A DNA stretch of 23,460 bases from CAZEVY01 sp964515555 (GCA_964515555.1 CAZEVY010000083.1:1-23460), one strand, 5' to 3'. Shown: positions 8,123 to 16,465, numbered from the stretch's first letter. Notes: a model not told the origin generated them from the sequence alone. Program-made: numbers and translations.

Positions 8123-9550
8123 TTGAAAATCGGATTTGTCAGTCTCGGCTGCCCCAAGAATCTCGTCGACTCCGAGGTCATGATGGGCCACGTCGCCGCC
8201 GCCGGCCACGAGCTCACCGCCGACCCCGCCCTCGCCGACGCCATCGTCGTCAACACCTGCAGCTTCATCGACCCCGCCAAGGAAGAGTCCGTCAACACCA
8301 TCCTCGAGATGGCCGAATACAAGAAGACCGGCCGCGCGCGCCGCCTGGTCGTCGCCGGGTGCCTGGTCGAGCGCTACCGCGCCGACATCCGGGCGCAGAT
8401 CCCCGAGGTCGACGCCGTCGTCGGCACCAACGAAGTCGAGCGCATCGTGGCGGCGTGCGAGGGCGGCGCGGCGGCGCCGAACCCGCTGGAGGCGTACCTC
8501 TATCACGACCTCACGCCGCGCGTGCGCGCCACGCCGCGCCACTACGCCTACGTCAAAATCGCCGAGGGATGCGACCACCCCTGCACCTTCTGCGTGATCC
8601 CGCAGTTCCGCGGGGCCTTTCGAAGCCGGCGCTTCGAGTCCGTGGTGCTCGAAGCCGGGCGCCTGCTGCGCGAGGGCGTGCGCGAGATCAATCTCATCGG
8701 CCAGGACACCACCTCCTACGGCGAAGATCTCGGCCTCTCCGATGGACTGCCTCACCTGCTGGCGCGCCTGGCGGCCATCGAGACCCCGGCCGAGAAATGG
8801 ATTCGCTTCTTATACGCGTATCCCAATCGAATTTCCCAGAAATTGCTGGACACCATCGCCGAACACGCCTCGCTCGCGAAGTACATCGACATGCCCTTGC
8901 AGCACGCCAGCGCCGCGGTCCTCAAGCGCATGAAGCGCGGCGGTTCGGGCGACGGCTTCCTCAAGCTGCTCGACCGCATCCGCCGCTCCATCCCCGGCGT
9001 CGCCATCCGCACCAGCTTCATCGTCGGGTTCCCGGGCGAGACCGAGCGCGACTTCGACGAGTTGTGCGCGTTCGTCGCGGCGGCGCGCTTCGACCGCCTC
9101 GGCGTCTTCACGTATTCCGACGAGGAGACCGGCGCCAGCTTCGCGCTCGACGGCAAGGTGGACGGCCGCACGATGTATCGCCGCAAGCGCCGCCTGATGG
9201 CGATTCAGCGGAAGATTTCGCGGCGGCGTCATCGCCAGATGCTGGGCCGCGAGATGCGCGTGCTGGTGGAAGGCCCCTCGCCCGAGAGCGCGCTGGTCTG
9301 GCAGGCGCGCATGGAATCGCAGGCGCCGGAGATCGACGGCGTCTGCTACATCAACGACGGCGGCGCACACCCGCTGCGCGCCGGCGAGTTCCGGACGCTC
9401 CGCGTCGCCGAGACCCACGACTACGACGTGGTCGGCGCGCTGGTCGACGCTCCGGCGCCCGAGCCGCCCGCCTGGACGCTGCCTGTATTCGGCGGCGCCA
9501 CGGCGCGCCAGCCCGCGTTCCCCGCGCGCGAGCCCGCGTTCTCAGAATGA
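8123..9550 (+). CDS. rimO: ribosomal protein uS12 methylthiotransferase RimO
   Basis: 475 aa radical-SAM enzyme that adds a methylthio group to the conserved Asp of ribosomal protein uS12. The N-terminal domain carries cluster Cys10 (SLGC), Cys46 (NTCSF) and Cys80 (VAGC). The radical-SAM CxxxCxxC is Cys150-Cys154-Cys157 (GCDHPCTFCVIP). INLIGQDTTSYGEDL, then DMPLQHAS and FIVGFPGETE, are RimO/MiaB signatures, and a C-terminal TRAM-like part follows. KNLVDSE near the start separates RimO from MiaB. The start is TTG 8123, because the family begins (M)KIGFVSLGCPKN exactly there and no upstream ATG exists in frame. About 30 extra C-terminal residues rich in Pro and Ala are unusual. First gene of the operon; its TGA overlaps yacG by ATGA. 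Confidence 0.95.
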   Translation: MKIGFVSLGCPKNLVDSEVMMGHVAAAGHELTADPALADAIVVNTCSFIDPAKEESVNTILEMAEYKKTGRARRLVVAGCLVERYRADIRAQIPEVDAVVGTNEVERIVAACEGGAAAPNPLEAYLYHDLTPRVRATPRHYAYVKIAEGCDHPCTFCVIPQFRGAFRSRRFESVVLEAGRLLREGVREINLIGQDTTSYGEDLGLSDGLPHLLARLAAIETPAEKWIRFLYAYPNRISQKLLDTIAEHASLAKYIDMPLQHASAAVLKRMKRGGSGDGFLKLLDRIRRSIPGVAIRTSFIVGFPGETERDFDELCAFVAAARFDRLGVFTYSDEETGASFALDGKVDGRTMYRRKRRLMAIQRKISRRRHRQMLGREMRVLVEGPSPESALVWQARMESQAPEIDGVCYINDGGAHPLRAGEFRTLRVAETHDYDVVGALVDAPAPEPPAWTLPVFGGATARQPAFPAREPAFSE

Positions 9551-9705
9551 CCTGCCCGATCTGCAAGAAGGCGGTCGGCGAGGACGCGCCCGAGTTTCCG
9601 TTTTGCAGCGAGCGCTGCCGCATCATCGACCTCGGCAACTGGGCCTCGGAGAAATACGTCGTCACCACGCCGGCCCCTGTGGAGGGAGACGATGAATCCG
9701 CGTGA
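9547..9705 (+). CDS. yacG: DNA gyrase inhibitor YacG-like zinc protein
   Basis: 52 aa. The zinc-binding pattern is Cys3-x2-Cys6-x13-Cys20-x3-Cys24 (CPICKK ... FCSERCRIIDLGNW), followed by the short W-containing tail typical of YacG. In E. coli YacG binds GyrB and inhibits gyrase. The length is a little short but normal for the family. ATG 9547 overlaps the rimO stop by 4 bases, and the gene overlaps pgpA by 14 bases, so its translation is coupled on both sides. Confidence 0.9.
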   Translation: MTCPICKKAVGEDAPEFPFCSERCRIIDLGNWASEKYVVTTPAPVEGDDESA

Positions 9706-10174
9706 CGCCCTCGACCGTCTCGCCGTGGCGGTGGCGACCGGCTTCGGATTGGGTTACAGCCCGATCGCGCCGGGAACCGTCGGCTCGCTCGCGGCGGTGG
9801 GCGCCGCCGGCCTCTTGCACAACCTCTTCGCATGGCGGCCCGAGGCTATCGGCGTGCTCGGCATCGTGACGATTCTCCCGGCCATCTGGACCGCGGAAGT
9901 CGCCGCGCGGCGCCACGGCCAGGTCGATCCCGGGGTGGTGGTGATCGACGAAGTGGCCGGCCAGTGGATCACCCTCGGCGGCGCGCTCTCGCTCGGCTGG
10001 ATCGGATGCCTGGCGGGCTTCGCGCTGTTCCGGATCTTCGACGTGTGGAAGCCGTTCCCGGTGCGGCGCTTCGAAGAGCTGCCCGGCGGACTCGGCATCG
10101 TCGCCGACGACGTCGCCGCGGGACTCTACGGGGCGCTTGTCTTGTACGCGGCGGGATGGTTCAATTTGTATTAG
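9692..10174 (+). CDS. pgpA: phosphatidylglycerophosphatase A
   Basis: 160 aa integral membrane enzyme that dephosphorylates phosphatidylglycerophosphate to phosphatidylglycerol. Family signatures: GLGYSPIAPGTVGSLAAV near the N-terminus, VVVIDEVAGQWITL (acidic catalytic region) and RIFDVWKPFPVRRFEELPGG. About four hydrophobic segments are visible. A strong Shine-Dalgarno, GGAGGG, sits 5 bases before ATG 9692, inside the end of yacG. Full length for the family. Confidence 0.94.
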   Translation: MNPRDALDRLAVAVATGFGLGYSPIAPGTVGSLAAVGAAGLLHNLFAWRPEAIGVLGIVTILPAIWTAEVAARRHGQVDPGVVVIDEVAGQWITLGGALSLGWIGCLAGFALFRIFDVWKPFPVRRFEELPGGLGIVADDVAAGLYGALVLYAAGWFNLY

Positions 10175-10220
10175 CGTGCGGGGCCGCCGGGGCCCGTTGC
10201 GCGCGCTCCAGTGGAGACCG

Positions 10221-11252
10221 ATGGCCGCGAAACACTCCGAACCGAAACCGCAGATTTCCTCGGTGATTCCCGCCGCCGCGATACCGGGCGGCGATTTTTA
10301 CGTGCACGGTAAAGGCTTCGGCGCCGGAGGCAGGCCGCGCGTCCAGCTCGGCGAGCTGCCCGCGCCGCTGGTGGTCGGGTCGGATTCCTTCCTGGTCGCG
10401 CGCGTGCCCGAGGGCGCGGCCGAAGGCGAGATGGTGGTGCATAACGGAAACCACCGGAGTGCGCCGTGGGTGTGCGATCTGGGATTGCAGATCGCCGAGG
10501 GCGTGCATCCGGTGGCGAACCCGGCAGTGGACGCCGAGGGCTGCGTGTACACCACGTTGAGCGGCCAGCGCGGACAGAAGACGCCGGTCTCGGTCTTCAA
10601 GGTCGATACCAACTATCACCGCCGGCCGTTCGTCTCCGACCTGATGAACGCCACCGGCCTGGCGCTCGACGCCGAAGGAATGCTGTACGTCTCCAGCCGC
10701 AACGACGGCGTGGTCTACCAGGTGACGCCGCGCGGCAGCATCTCGGTGTACGTCGAGGGAATGGGCACGGCCACCGGCCTGGCCTTCGACATCGAGGGAA
10801 ACCTCTACGTCGGCGATCGCAGCGGCACGATTTTCAAAGTCAGTCCCGGCCGCCAGGTGTTCGTGTTCGCGACCGTGGAGCCTTCGATGGCCGCGTACCA
10901 TCTGGCTTTCGGCCGCGACGGCCATCTCTACGTCACCGGACCCACGACGTCGAGCTTCGACTGCGTGTATCGAATCTCTCCCGAGGGAGAGGTCGCGGTC
11001 CACTATCGCGGGCTCGGGCGGCCGCAGGGGCTGGCCTTCGACGCCGAGGGACGGCTGTACGTCGCCGCTTCGCTGGGCGGCCGGCGCGGCGTGGTGCGCA
11101 TCGCCGCCGACGGCTCGGCCTCGCTGTTCCTCTCCGGTCCGGGCGTCGTCGGACTCGCCTTCACGCCGTCCTCGTCGATGATCGTCGCCACCGGCGGCGC
11201 GCTCTACCGCGTGGAAACCGGCGTCCGCGGGATGCCGCTGCCCATCCGATGA
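10221..11252 (+). CDS. IPT/TIG domain plus NHL/SMP-30-type beta-propeller protein
   Basis: 343 aa. An N-terminal IPT/TIG-like domain (about 11-90: ISSVIPAAAIPGGDFYVHGK) is followed by a propeller of repeated blades of the type ATGLALDAEGMLYVSSRNDG, LAFDIEGNLYVGDRSGTIF and LAFDAEGRLYVAASLGG. Such proteins are often annotated gluconolactonase or NHL-repeat protein; no lactonase metal site is certain. No signal peptide is visible, which is unusual because IPT domains are usually extracellular. ATG 10221 is chosen because GTGGAGACCG before it provides a ribosome binding site; the frame stays open upstream to about 10137, but that part overlaps pgpA. It lies 46 bases after pgpA, and its TGA overlaps cinA by ATGA. 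Confidence 0.85.
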   Translation: MAAKHSEPKPQISSVIPAAAIPGGDFYVHGKGFGAGGRPRVQLGELPAPLVVGSDSFLVARVPEGAAEGEMVVHNGNHRSAPWVCDLGLQIAEGVHPVANPAVDAEGCVYTTLSGQRGQKTPVSVFKVDTNYHRRPFVSDLMNATGLALDAEGMLYVSSRNDGVVYQVTPRGSISVYVEGMGTATGLAFDIEGNLYVGDRSGTIFKVSPGRQVFVFATVEPSMAAYHLAFGRDGHLYVTGPTTSSFDCVYRISPEGEVAVHYRGLGRPQGLAFDAEGRLYVAASLGGRRGVVRIAADGSASLFLSGPGVVGLAFTPSSSMIVATGGALYRVETGVRGMPLPIR

Positions 11253-12484
11253 ACGCGGAGATCATCGCCGCCGGATCGGAACTCCTTACCCCGCAACGGC
11301 AGGACACCAACTCGCTGTGGCTGACGGCGCAGCTAAATACGCTGGGCGTCGAGGTCATCGTGAAGAGCATCGTCGGCGACGACCGCGCGCGCCTGGCGGC
11401 GCTGCTCTCCGCCGGGCTCTCGCGCAGCGACATCGTGATCGTGACCGGCGGTCTGGGCCCCACCGAGGACGACGTCACGCGCGACGCGGCCGCCTCGGCG
11501 CTGGGCCGCGGCCTGGTGTTCCGGCAGGACATCTGCGACGCCATCGAGGCCCGCTTCCGCCGCATGAATCGCCGGATGGCGGAGATCAACCGGCGGCAGG
11601 CGTACGCGATCGAGGGCGCCGACATTCTCCCGAATGAACGCGGCACCGCGCCCGGCATGTGGATCGAGGCCGGCGGACGCTACGTCGCGCTGTTGCCGGG
11701 TCCGCCCAACGAGATGAAGGCCATGTACGAGCGCCAGCTTCGGGAGCGCCTGGAGCGCGTCGTACCGCCGCTGGCGATCCGCACGCGTCAGTTTCGCATC
11801 GCCGGAATGCCGGAGTCCGACGTCGACGCGCTGGTCGGGCCGGTCTACTCGCAATACACGAACCCGGTGACCACCATCCTGGCGGCGCCGAGCGACATTC
11901 AGCTGCACCTGCGCGCGCGCTGCCCCGACGCCGCCGAGGCCGAGCGGCTGGTCGACGAGTTGGGCGCGAAGATTCGGGCGCTGCTGGGCGACCGCATCTA
12001 CTCGGAGAACGGCGACCCTCTCGAGGCCACCGTCGGCTCGCTGCTGCGCGCCCGCGGCGCCACCGTGGCGGTCGCCGAAAGCTGCACGGGAGGCGGGCTG
12101 GCGGACCGGCTGACGTCGGTCGCGGGAAGCTCGGATTATTTCATCGGCGGATTCCTCACCTACAACGACCGACTCAAGACGGAGCTGCTCGGCGTCGACC
12201 CCGATCTCCTGGCCGAGAACACGGCGGTCAGCGAGCCGGCCGCGGTCGCCATGGCCGAGGGAGCGCGGGTCCGCTCGGGCGCCGACTACGCGCTTTCGGT
12301 GACCGGCGTCGCCGGCCCCGACGGCGGGTCGGAGCGCGCGCCGGTGGGCACCGTGTTCATCGGGGTCGCGGCGGCGTCGGGTGCGTCCGCGCGGCAGTTC
12401 CGCTTTCCCGGCGACCGCGCCAACGTGCGGGCCATCGCCGCTCAGACGGCGCTCGACATGCTGCGTCGGAGGCTTCTGGTATGA
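11249..12484 (+). CDS. cinA: CinA-like protein (molybdopterin-binding-like domain plus nicotinamide-nucleotide amidase)
   Basis: 411 aa, the usual two-domain length. The N-terminal MoCF-type domain (EIIAAGSELLTPQRQDTNS, IVTGGLGPTEDDVTRDAAA, LPGPPNEMKAMYE) hydrolyses ADP-ribose-type substrates in characterised members. The C-terminal CinA/PncC domain begins around residue 265 (AVAESCTGGGLADRLTSVAG, with the catalytic Ser in ESCTGG; then VTGVAGPDGGS and PVGTVFIG) and deamidates nicotinamide mononucleotide. In many bacteria cinA lies near pgsA or pgpA and rimO, as here. Both ends overlap their neighbours by ATGA (with the NHL gene and with the hydrolase-like gene). Confidence 0.94.
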   Translation: MNAEIIAAGSELLTPQRQDTNSLWLTAQLNTLGVEVIVKSIVGDDRARLAALLSAGLSRSDIVIVTGGLGPTEDDVTRDAAASALGRGLVFRQDICDAIEARFRRMNRRMAEINRRQAYAIEGADILPNERGTAPGMWIEAGGRYVALLPGPPNEMKAMYERQLRERLERVVPPLAIRTRQFRIAGMPESDVDALVGPVYSQYTNPVTTILAAPSDIQLHLRARCPDAAEAERLVDELGAKIRALLGDRIYSENGDPLEATVGSLLRARGATVAVAESCTGGGLADRLTSVAGSSDYFIGGFLTYNDRLKTELLGVDPDLLAENTAVSEPAAVAMAEGARVRSGADYALSVTGVAGPDGGSERAPVGTVFIGVAAASGASARQFRFPGDRANVRAIAAQTALDMLRRRLLV

Positions 12485-13563
12485 CCAGGCGAAGTTGGCT
12501 GGCGGCAGCCGGGTTCGGCGCGGCGGCGCGCGCTCAGCGGCGCGGCGCGACCGCTGTAACCATCCGGGGCGACGCTTTTCTCATCGACGGGCGGCCCACC
12601 TATCCCGGCCGGAAGTGGAAGGACCGGAAAATCGAAGGCCTGCTCATGAATTCCCGCATGATTCAGGGAATATTCGACGACGAGAATCCGGAAACCGCCG
12701 CCAAGTGGAAATACCCCGACACCGGCCGGTGGGACGCCGACCGGAACACGCGCGAGTTCACCGCCGCCATGGCGGACTGGAAGCGGCACGGGCTGCTGAG
12801 CTTCGTCGTGGGCTTGCAGGGGGGAAGCCCCGAGGGCTACTCGAAGCTTCAGCCGTGGCGCAACAGCGCCTTCGCCGCCGACGGGTCGCTGAAGCCGGCC
12901 TACATGGCGCGACTGGAGCGCATCCTCGACCGCGCCGACGCGCTCGGCTTGGTCCCCATGGTCAACTACTTCTACTTCGGCCAGGACCAGCATCTCGCCG
13001 GCGACGCCGCCGTCCGCCGCGCCGCCCGAGAGGCGACCGAGTGGATACTCGGACGCGGCTACCGCAACGTCATCGTCGATCTCGTCAATGAGTGCGACAA
13101 CCGGTCGTACGATCAGCCGCTGCTCCAGGCGCCGCGGGTCGGCGAGCTGATCGAGGAGGTGAAGTCGATCCGGCGAGACGGCCGGCGGCTCCTGGTCTCG
13201 GCAAGCTTCAACGGCGGCCGCGTGCCTACGGGTAATGTCGTAAAGGCGTCCGATTTCGTGCTGCTTCACGGCAACGGCGTGAAAGCGCCGGCGCGCATCG
13301 CGGAGATGGTTCGCGAGGTGCGCGCGCTGGCCGAGTATCGCGCCATGCCGGTGCTCTTCAACGAGGACGATCACTTCGACTTCGACCAGCCGGTGAACAA
13401 CATGGTTGCCGCCATCGGCGAATACGCGGGCTGGGGATACTTCGACCCCGGCCGCCCGGATTACGCCGACGGCTACCAGTGCCCGCCGGTCAACTGGCGC
13501 TTCGACAGCCATCCCCGCAAGAAGGCGTTTTTCGCGCTGCTCAAGGAAGTCACCGGCGCATGA
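12481..13563 (+). CDS. exported glycoside-hydrolase-like protein (TIM-barrel, cellulase superfamily)
   Basis: 360 aa. The N-terminus MTRRSWLAAAGFGAAARAQ resembles a short Tat-type signal (twin Arg, then a hydrophobic stretch). The body looks like a clan-A (beta/alpha)8 glycoside hydrolase. Asn203-Glu204 in DLVNECDN fits the acid/base NE motif at the end of strand 4, and Glu295 in VLFNEDDHF fits the nucleophile at the end of strand 7. Between them, VPMVNYFYFGQDQH and FVLLHGNG are barrel-strand-like. The exact family and substrate are not recognised. Coupled by ATGA to cinA before and the oxidoreductase after, so it is expressed with them; a sugar-processing pair with the next gene is an inference. 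Confidence 0.75.
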   Translation: MTRRSWLAAAGFGAAARAQRRGATAVTIRGDAFLIDGRPTYPGRKWKDRKIEGLLMNSRMIQGIFDDENPETAAKWKYPDTGRWDADRNTREFTAAMADWKRHGLLSFVVGLQGGSPEGYSKLQPWRNSAFAADGSLKPAYMARLERILDRADALGLVPMVNYFYFGQDQHLAGDAAVRRAAREATEWILGRGYRNVIVDLVNECDNRSYDQPLLQAPRVGELIEEVKSIRRDGRRLLVSASFNGGRVPTGNVVKASDFVLLHGNGVKAPARIAEMVREVRALAEYRAMPVLFNEDDHFDFDQPVNNMVAAIGEYAGWGYFDPGRPDYADGYQCPPVNWRFDSHPRKKAFFALLKEVTGA

Positions 13564-14570
13564 CGCGGCTGCGCGCGGGCGTGGCCGGATGCGGCTTCTT
13601 CGCGCAGTTCCAGATCGAGGCCTGGCGCCGGATGCCGGACGTCGAGCTGGCCGCCGCCGCCGATCCGGATCTCGCGCGCGCCGGCTCGGCGGCGCGCAAC
13701 GCCTACGCCTCCCTGGAGGAGATGCTCGACCGCGAGCGGCTCGATTTCGTCGACATCGCGACGCGCCCGGAGTCGCATCTCGCGCTGGTGCGCGCCGCCG
13801 CCGCGCGCGGCGTCGCCGTCATCTGTCAGAAGCCTCTCGCGCCGTCGTGGGATGAAGCCGTCGAGATCGTGCGAGTGGCCGAGGCCGCCGGGATTCCGTT
13901 CATGGTCCACGAAAACTGGCGATGGCAGCCGTGGTATCGCGAGGTGAAGCGGCGCATCGCGGCGGGCGAGATCGGCGCGCCGGTGGCGTACTCGTTCCGC
14001 GTGCGCAAGCGCGACGGCGCGGGTGCGTCGCCCTACGCCGCGCAGCCGTACTTCGCGACGATGCCGCGTCTGCTGATTCACGAGACCCTGATCCATCCGA
14101 TCGACACGGCGCGGTTCCTGTTCGGCGACGTCGCGCACTGCTACGCCGAGAAGCGGCGCGTCAACGGCGCTATCGCCGGCGAGGACCTGGCGATTCTCAC
14201 GCTAACGCACGCCGGCGGGCCGATCGGCTCAATCGACGGGAATCGCTTCGCGCACGCGGGCTTCGAGCGGCCGGTGGAGGAATCGCCGCCGATGGGCGTC
14301 GCCTGGTTCGAGGGGCAGGCGGGCGTGCTGACCGTCGGCGCAACCGGCGAGGTCTCGCTCGACGGCGCGCCGGTGTGGCGCGACCCGACGGCGGCCGGCT
14401 ACCGCGGCGACAGCGTGCTGGCGGCGCAGCGTCACTTCGTCGACGAGCTGCGCGGCGCGCGGCGCTTCGAGACCGGCGGTCGCGAGTACCTGAAATCGGT
14501 GGCTGTAGTCGAGGCGGCGTATCGAAGCGCGGAATCGGGGGCGCGGTGCGGCGTGTCCGTGGAAGTGTGA
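13560..14570 (+). CDS. Gfo/Idh/MocA family NAD(P)-dependent oxidoreductase
   Basis: 336 aa. The Rossmann motif is near the start (GVAGCGFFA, residues 7-15). The substrate-side motif reads CQKPLA instead of the common EKP; the catalytic-type Lys is kept. HENWRWQPWYREVK and HETLIHPIDTARFLFG are typical of sugar or inositol dehydrogenases of this family, with a His in the latter likely to act in catalysis. Substrate unknown. Last gene of the operon, joined by ATGA to the hydrolase-like gene and followed by the hairpin at 14599-14640. No signal peptide, so it is cytoplasmic. Confidence 0.88.
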   Translation: MTRLRAGVAGCGFFAQFQIEAWRRMPDVELAAAADPDLARAGSAARNAYASLEEMLDRERLDFVDIATRPESHLALVRAAAARGVAVICQKPLAPSWDEAVEIVRVAEAAGIPFMVHENWRWQPWYREVKRRIAAGEIGAPVAYSFRVRKRDGAGASPYAAQPYFATMPRLLIHETLIHPIDTARFLFGDVAHCYAEKRRVNGAIAGEDLAILTLTHAGGPIGSIDGNRFAHAGFERPVEESPPMGVAWFEGQAGVLTVGATGEVSLDGAPVWRDPTAAGYRGDSVLAAQRHFVDELRGARRFETGGREYLKSVAVVEAAYRSAESGARCGVSVEV

Positions 14571-14598
14571 GGCGAGGGGCCTGCGGCGGGGCGGCAAT

Positions 14599-14640
14599 AA
14601 CACAATGCGGGGCGATCCCCAGGAATCGCCCCGCCGTGTT
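14599..14640. terminator. bidirectional hairpin between convergent genes
   Basis: AACAC-aat-GCGGGGCGAT (14599-14616) pairs with ATCGCCCCGC-c-GTGTT (14625-14640): a 10-bp GC-rich stem with an 8-base loop and a further 5-bp outer stem. It lies between the stop of the oxidoreductase (14570) and the stop of the minus-strand gene (14662). T-rich flanks exist on both sides but no long T run, so efficiency is uncertain. Confidence 0.65.
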
Positions 14641-14661
14641 ACGGTAATTCTCTTAGGTAGG

Positions 14662-14970
14662 TTAGTTGGCGGCGGCGATCGACTGGATCGTCACCGTGTC
14701 TTCCTTCAGCGTTCCGGTGACCTTCACCTTCTTGCCGAGGAAATCCATAACCTTGTCGGCGTTGGCGATCTTGATCACCTTGCCGTCGGACACGAACACC
14801 GGCGCCTGACCCTTCTTCACGCAGGCCGAAACGCACTTCTCGGCGCCCGCGCCGCCTTCGGCGTGCTTCAGGCCGCAGCCGGCTTCCGAAATCGCGCCCG
14901 TCCACTCCGCGGCCGAAACCGTCATGGCGAACAACGCGATCATCATCACGACAAACGAAACCTTCTTCAT
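14662..14970 (-). CDS. small secreted Cys-containing protein (DUF5818-like)
   Basis: 102 aa with a clear signal peptide (MKKVSFVVMMIALFAMTVSA, cleavage near Ala20/Ala21). The mature part is about 80 residues: WTGAISEAGCGLKH, then Cys46 and Cys50 (EKCVSACVKKG), then PVFVSDGKVIKIAN and a KVKVTGTLKEDTVTI end, a small beta-rich layout. Similar short proteins of unknown function are common in acidobacteria. Cys32, His36, Cys46 and Cys50 could bind a metal or form disulfides; this is inference. A good Shine-Dalgarno (GGGAGG) precedes ATG 14970, and its own promoter overlaps the stop of the upstream FAD oxidase. Confidence 0.85.
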   Translation of the reverse strand: MKKVSFVVMMIALFAMTVSAAEWTGAISEAGCGLKHAEGGAGAEKCVSACVKKGQAPVFVSDGKVIKIANADKVMDFLGKKVKVTGTLKEDTVTIQSIAAAN

Positions 14971-15033
14971 GGGACCTCCCAGTCCTTATTACGTTCTTCA
15001 GCCCCTGAGCGGATCTGCGGGCTGGACTCTCCG

Positions 15034-15042
15034 ACTATAGCA
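15034..15042 (-). promoter_or_regulatory. extended -10 promoter of the small secreted protein
   Basis: On the minus strand TGCTATAGT (15042-15034) is TG-C-TATAGT, an extended -10 with five of six consensus bases. It includes the stop codon of the FAD oxidase. Transcription would begin near 15027, giving a leader of about 57 bases that contains the GGGAGG ribosome binding site. Confidence 0.5.
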
Positions 15043-16411
15043 GATTCCCCGGTCCGAGCAACCCCCCCGGATCGAGCCGCCGCTTCACCGCCCGCATGGC
15101 CTCGATCGCGTCCTCTTCATATTGAATCCGCAGCAGGTGCGCCTTCCGCTTGCCGAGCCCGTGCTCGGCGCTGACCGTCCCGCCGCGCGCCACCGCCTCG
15201 CGCGCGAACTCCAGCATCAGCCTCTGCCCTCGCTCGAACTCCTCGGCCGACGACGGCAGCACGTTGACATGCACGTGCGCGTCGCCAATGTGGCCGAAGA
15301 TGACGGCCCTTCCCGGGAACTCCGCCTCGAGGCGCCGCCGGTAGTAGCGCATCATCCCGCGGTTGCCCGCGACGGGAACCGCGCAGTCGGAGCCGACCTT
15401 CAGGAATCCGTTGCGGCGCACGGCGGCGTTGACCGCTTCCGGAAGCGCATGGCGGAACCGGCGGAAGCGCTCGCGGTCGCGGTCCGACGCCGCGATCCAG
15501 GAGTCGACCGCGCCGGCCGCCTCCAGCCGCGCCGCCCATTCGTCGACCTCGGGGCCGTCCTCGCGCTCCATCTCCTGCTCGACGATCAGCGCGGCGCCGC
15601 CGGGCGTCTCGAGCAGCCGCAGCGAGGCCGCGTCGAAGAACTCCAGCATGCGCAGGCGATCGACGCCTCGCCAGGAGTCGACCGCGTCGAGGGCGGTCTC
15701 TTCGTCGCCGAAAAACACGACTCCGCTCAACAGCGCCGCCGGACGCGGGACGAGCTTCATCTCCGCCTCGGTGACGACGCCGAGAGCGCCCTCGGAGCCG
15801 GCGAACAGGTCGACCCAATCCATTCCCGGCGCGAGTGGAAAGCCGGCGGCGTGCTTGGTGGTGCGCGGCGCGGGAATCGCGCGGACGTCGAAGTCGATGG
15901 GTTGGCCGCGGCGGAACTCGCGAACGGCGCCGTCCATGGTGGCCACGCGCAGGGCGACGAGGTTGCGGCGCGTGTCGCCGTAGCGGAAGCTGCGCGAGCC
16001 GCTGGCGTTGGTGGCGACCGTGCCGCCGATCGACGCCGTGGTCTCGGTGGGGTCGGGTCCGTAGAGCTGCTTGGTCGCGGTTGCCGCGGCGTGCAGCGCG
16101 GCCAGCGGCACGCCGGCACCGGCGATGGCGCGCCCGTCGTGGATTTCGAGGTGCGTGAGTTTCGCGGTCGAGACGGACCATCCGCCGCGGGGCGCGGCGC
16201 CCCCGGTGACGCCGGTCGCGGCGCCGACGATGGTCACGGGAATTGCATGACGCGAGGCGTCGGCGAGGATCGCGGCGAGTTCGTTTTCGGTGGCGGGAGT
16301 GAAGGCGCGCTCGGCCTCGCCGCGGAATCCGGAGGCGTCCTCGACGATCACGGGCGGGGCCGGTCCGCTCCCTCCGGTCGCGGCTCTGTTACGCGCACGG
16401 CCTTGTCCCAT
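15035..16411 (-). CDS. FAD-linked oxidase, GlcD/D-lactate dehydrogenase type
   Basis: 458 aa if started at ATG 16411. The FAD-binding (VAO/PCMH) half shows AFTPATENELAAILADA, IVGAATGVTGGAAP, TETTASIGGTVATNASGSRS and FAGSEGALGVVTEAEMKL. The C-terminal FAD-oxidase half has IFGHIGDAHVHVNV, VSAEHGLGKRKAHLL and LDPGGLLGPGNLL. Family members oxidise 2-hydroxy acids such as glycolate or D-lactate and pass electrons to the membrane. No GlcE/GlcF partner is in this window. The ATG at 16411 lies inside a repeat-like intergenic sequence and has no ribosome binding site; GTG 16351 (protein starting VIVEDASGF) fits the family better, giving 438 aa. It is 54 bases downstream of the RNase J stop. Confidence 0.9.
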   Translation of the reverse strand: MGQGRARNRAATGGSGPAPPVIVEDASGFRGEAERAFTPATENELAAILADASRHAIPVTIVGAATGVTGGAAPRGGWSVSTAKLTHLEIHDGRAIAGAGVPLAALHAAATATKQLYGPDPTETTASIGGTVATNASGSRSFRYGDTRRNLVALRVATMDGAVREFRRGQPIDFDVRAIPAPRTTKHAAGFPLAPGMDWVDLFAGSEGALGVVTEAEMKLVPRPAALLSGVVFFGDEETALDAVDSWRGVDRLRMLEFFDAASLRLLETPGGAALIVEQEMEREDGPEVDEWAARLEAAGAVDSWIAASDRDRERFRRFRHALPEAVNAAVRRNGFLKVGSDCAVPVAGNRGMMRYYRRRLEAEFPGRAVIFGHIGDAHVHVNVLPSSAEEFERGQRLMLEFAREAVARGGTVSAEHGLGKRKAHLLRIQYEEDAIEAMRAVKRRLDPGGLLGPGNLL

Positions 16412-16438
16412 CCGCGTTTATCTGCGTTCATCTGTGGC
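16409..16438. repeat. 10-base-period intergenic repeat unit (CACAGATgaacgcaGAT type)
   Basis: On the minus strand the sequence reads CACAGATGAACGCAGATAAA and then CGCGGATG: three GAT cores 10 bases apart in similar surroundings. This resembles the dispersed CACAGAT/CACGGAT intergenic repeats seen in several bacterial phyla (general knowledge, not checked). It covers the first codon of the longest frame of the FAD oxidase, an argument against that start. Confidence 0.45.
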
Positions 16439-16465
16439 CGATCATTCTTTTCCACGGACACAACG

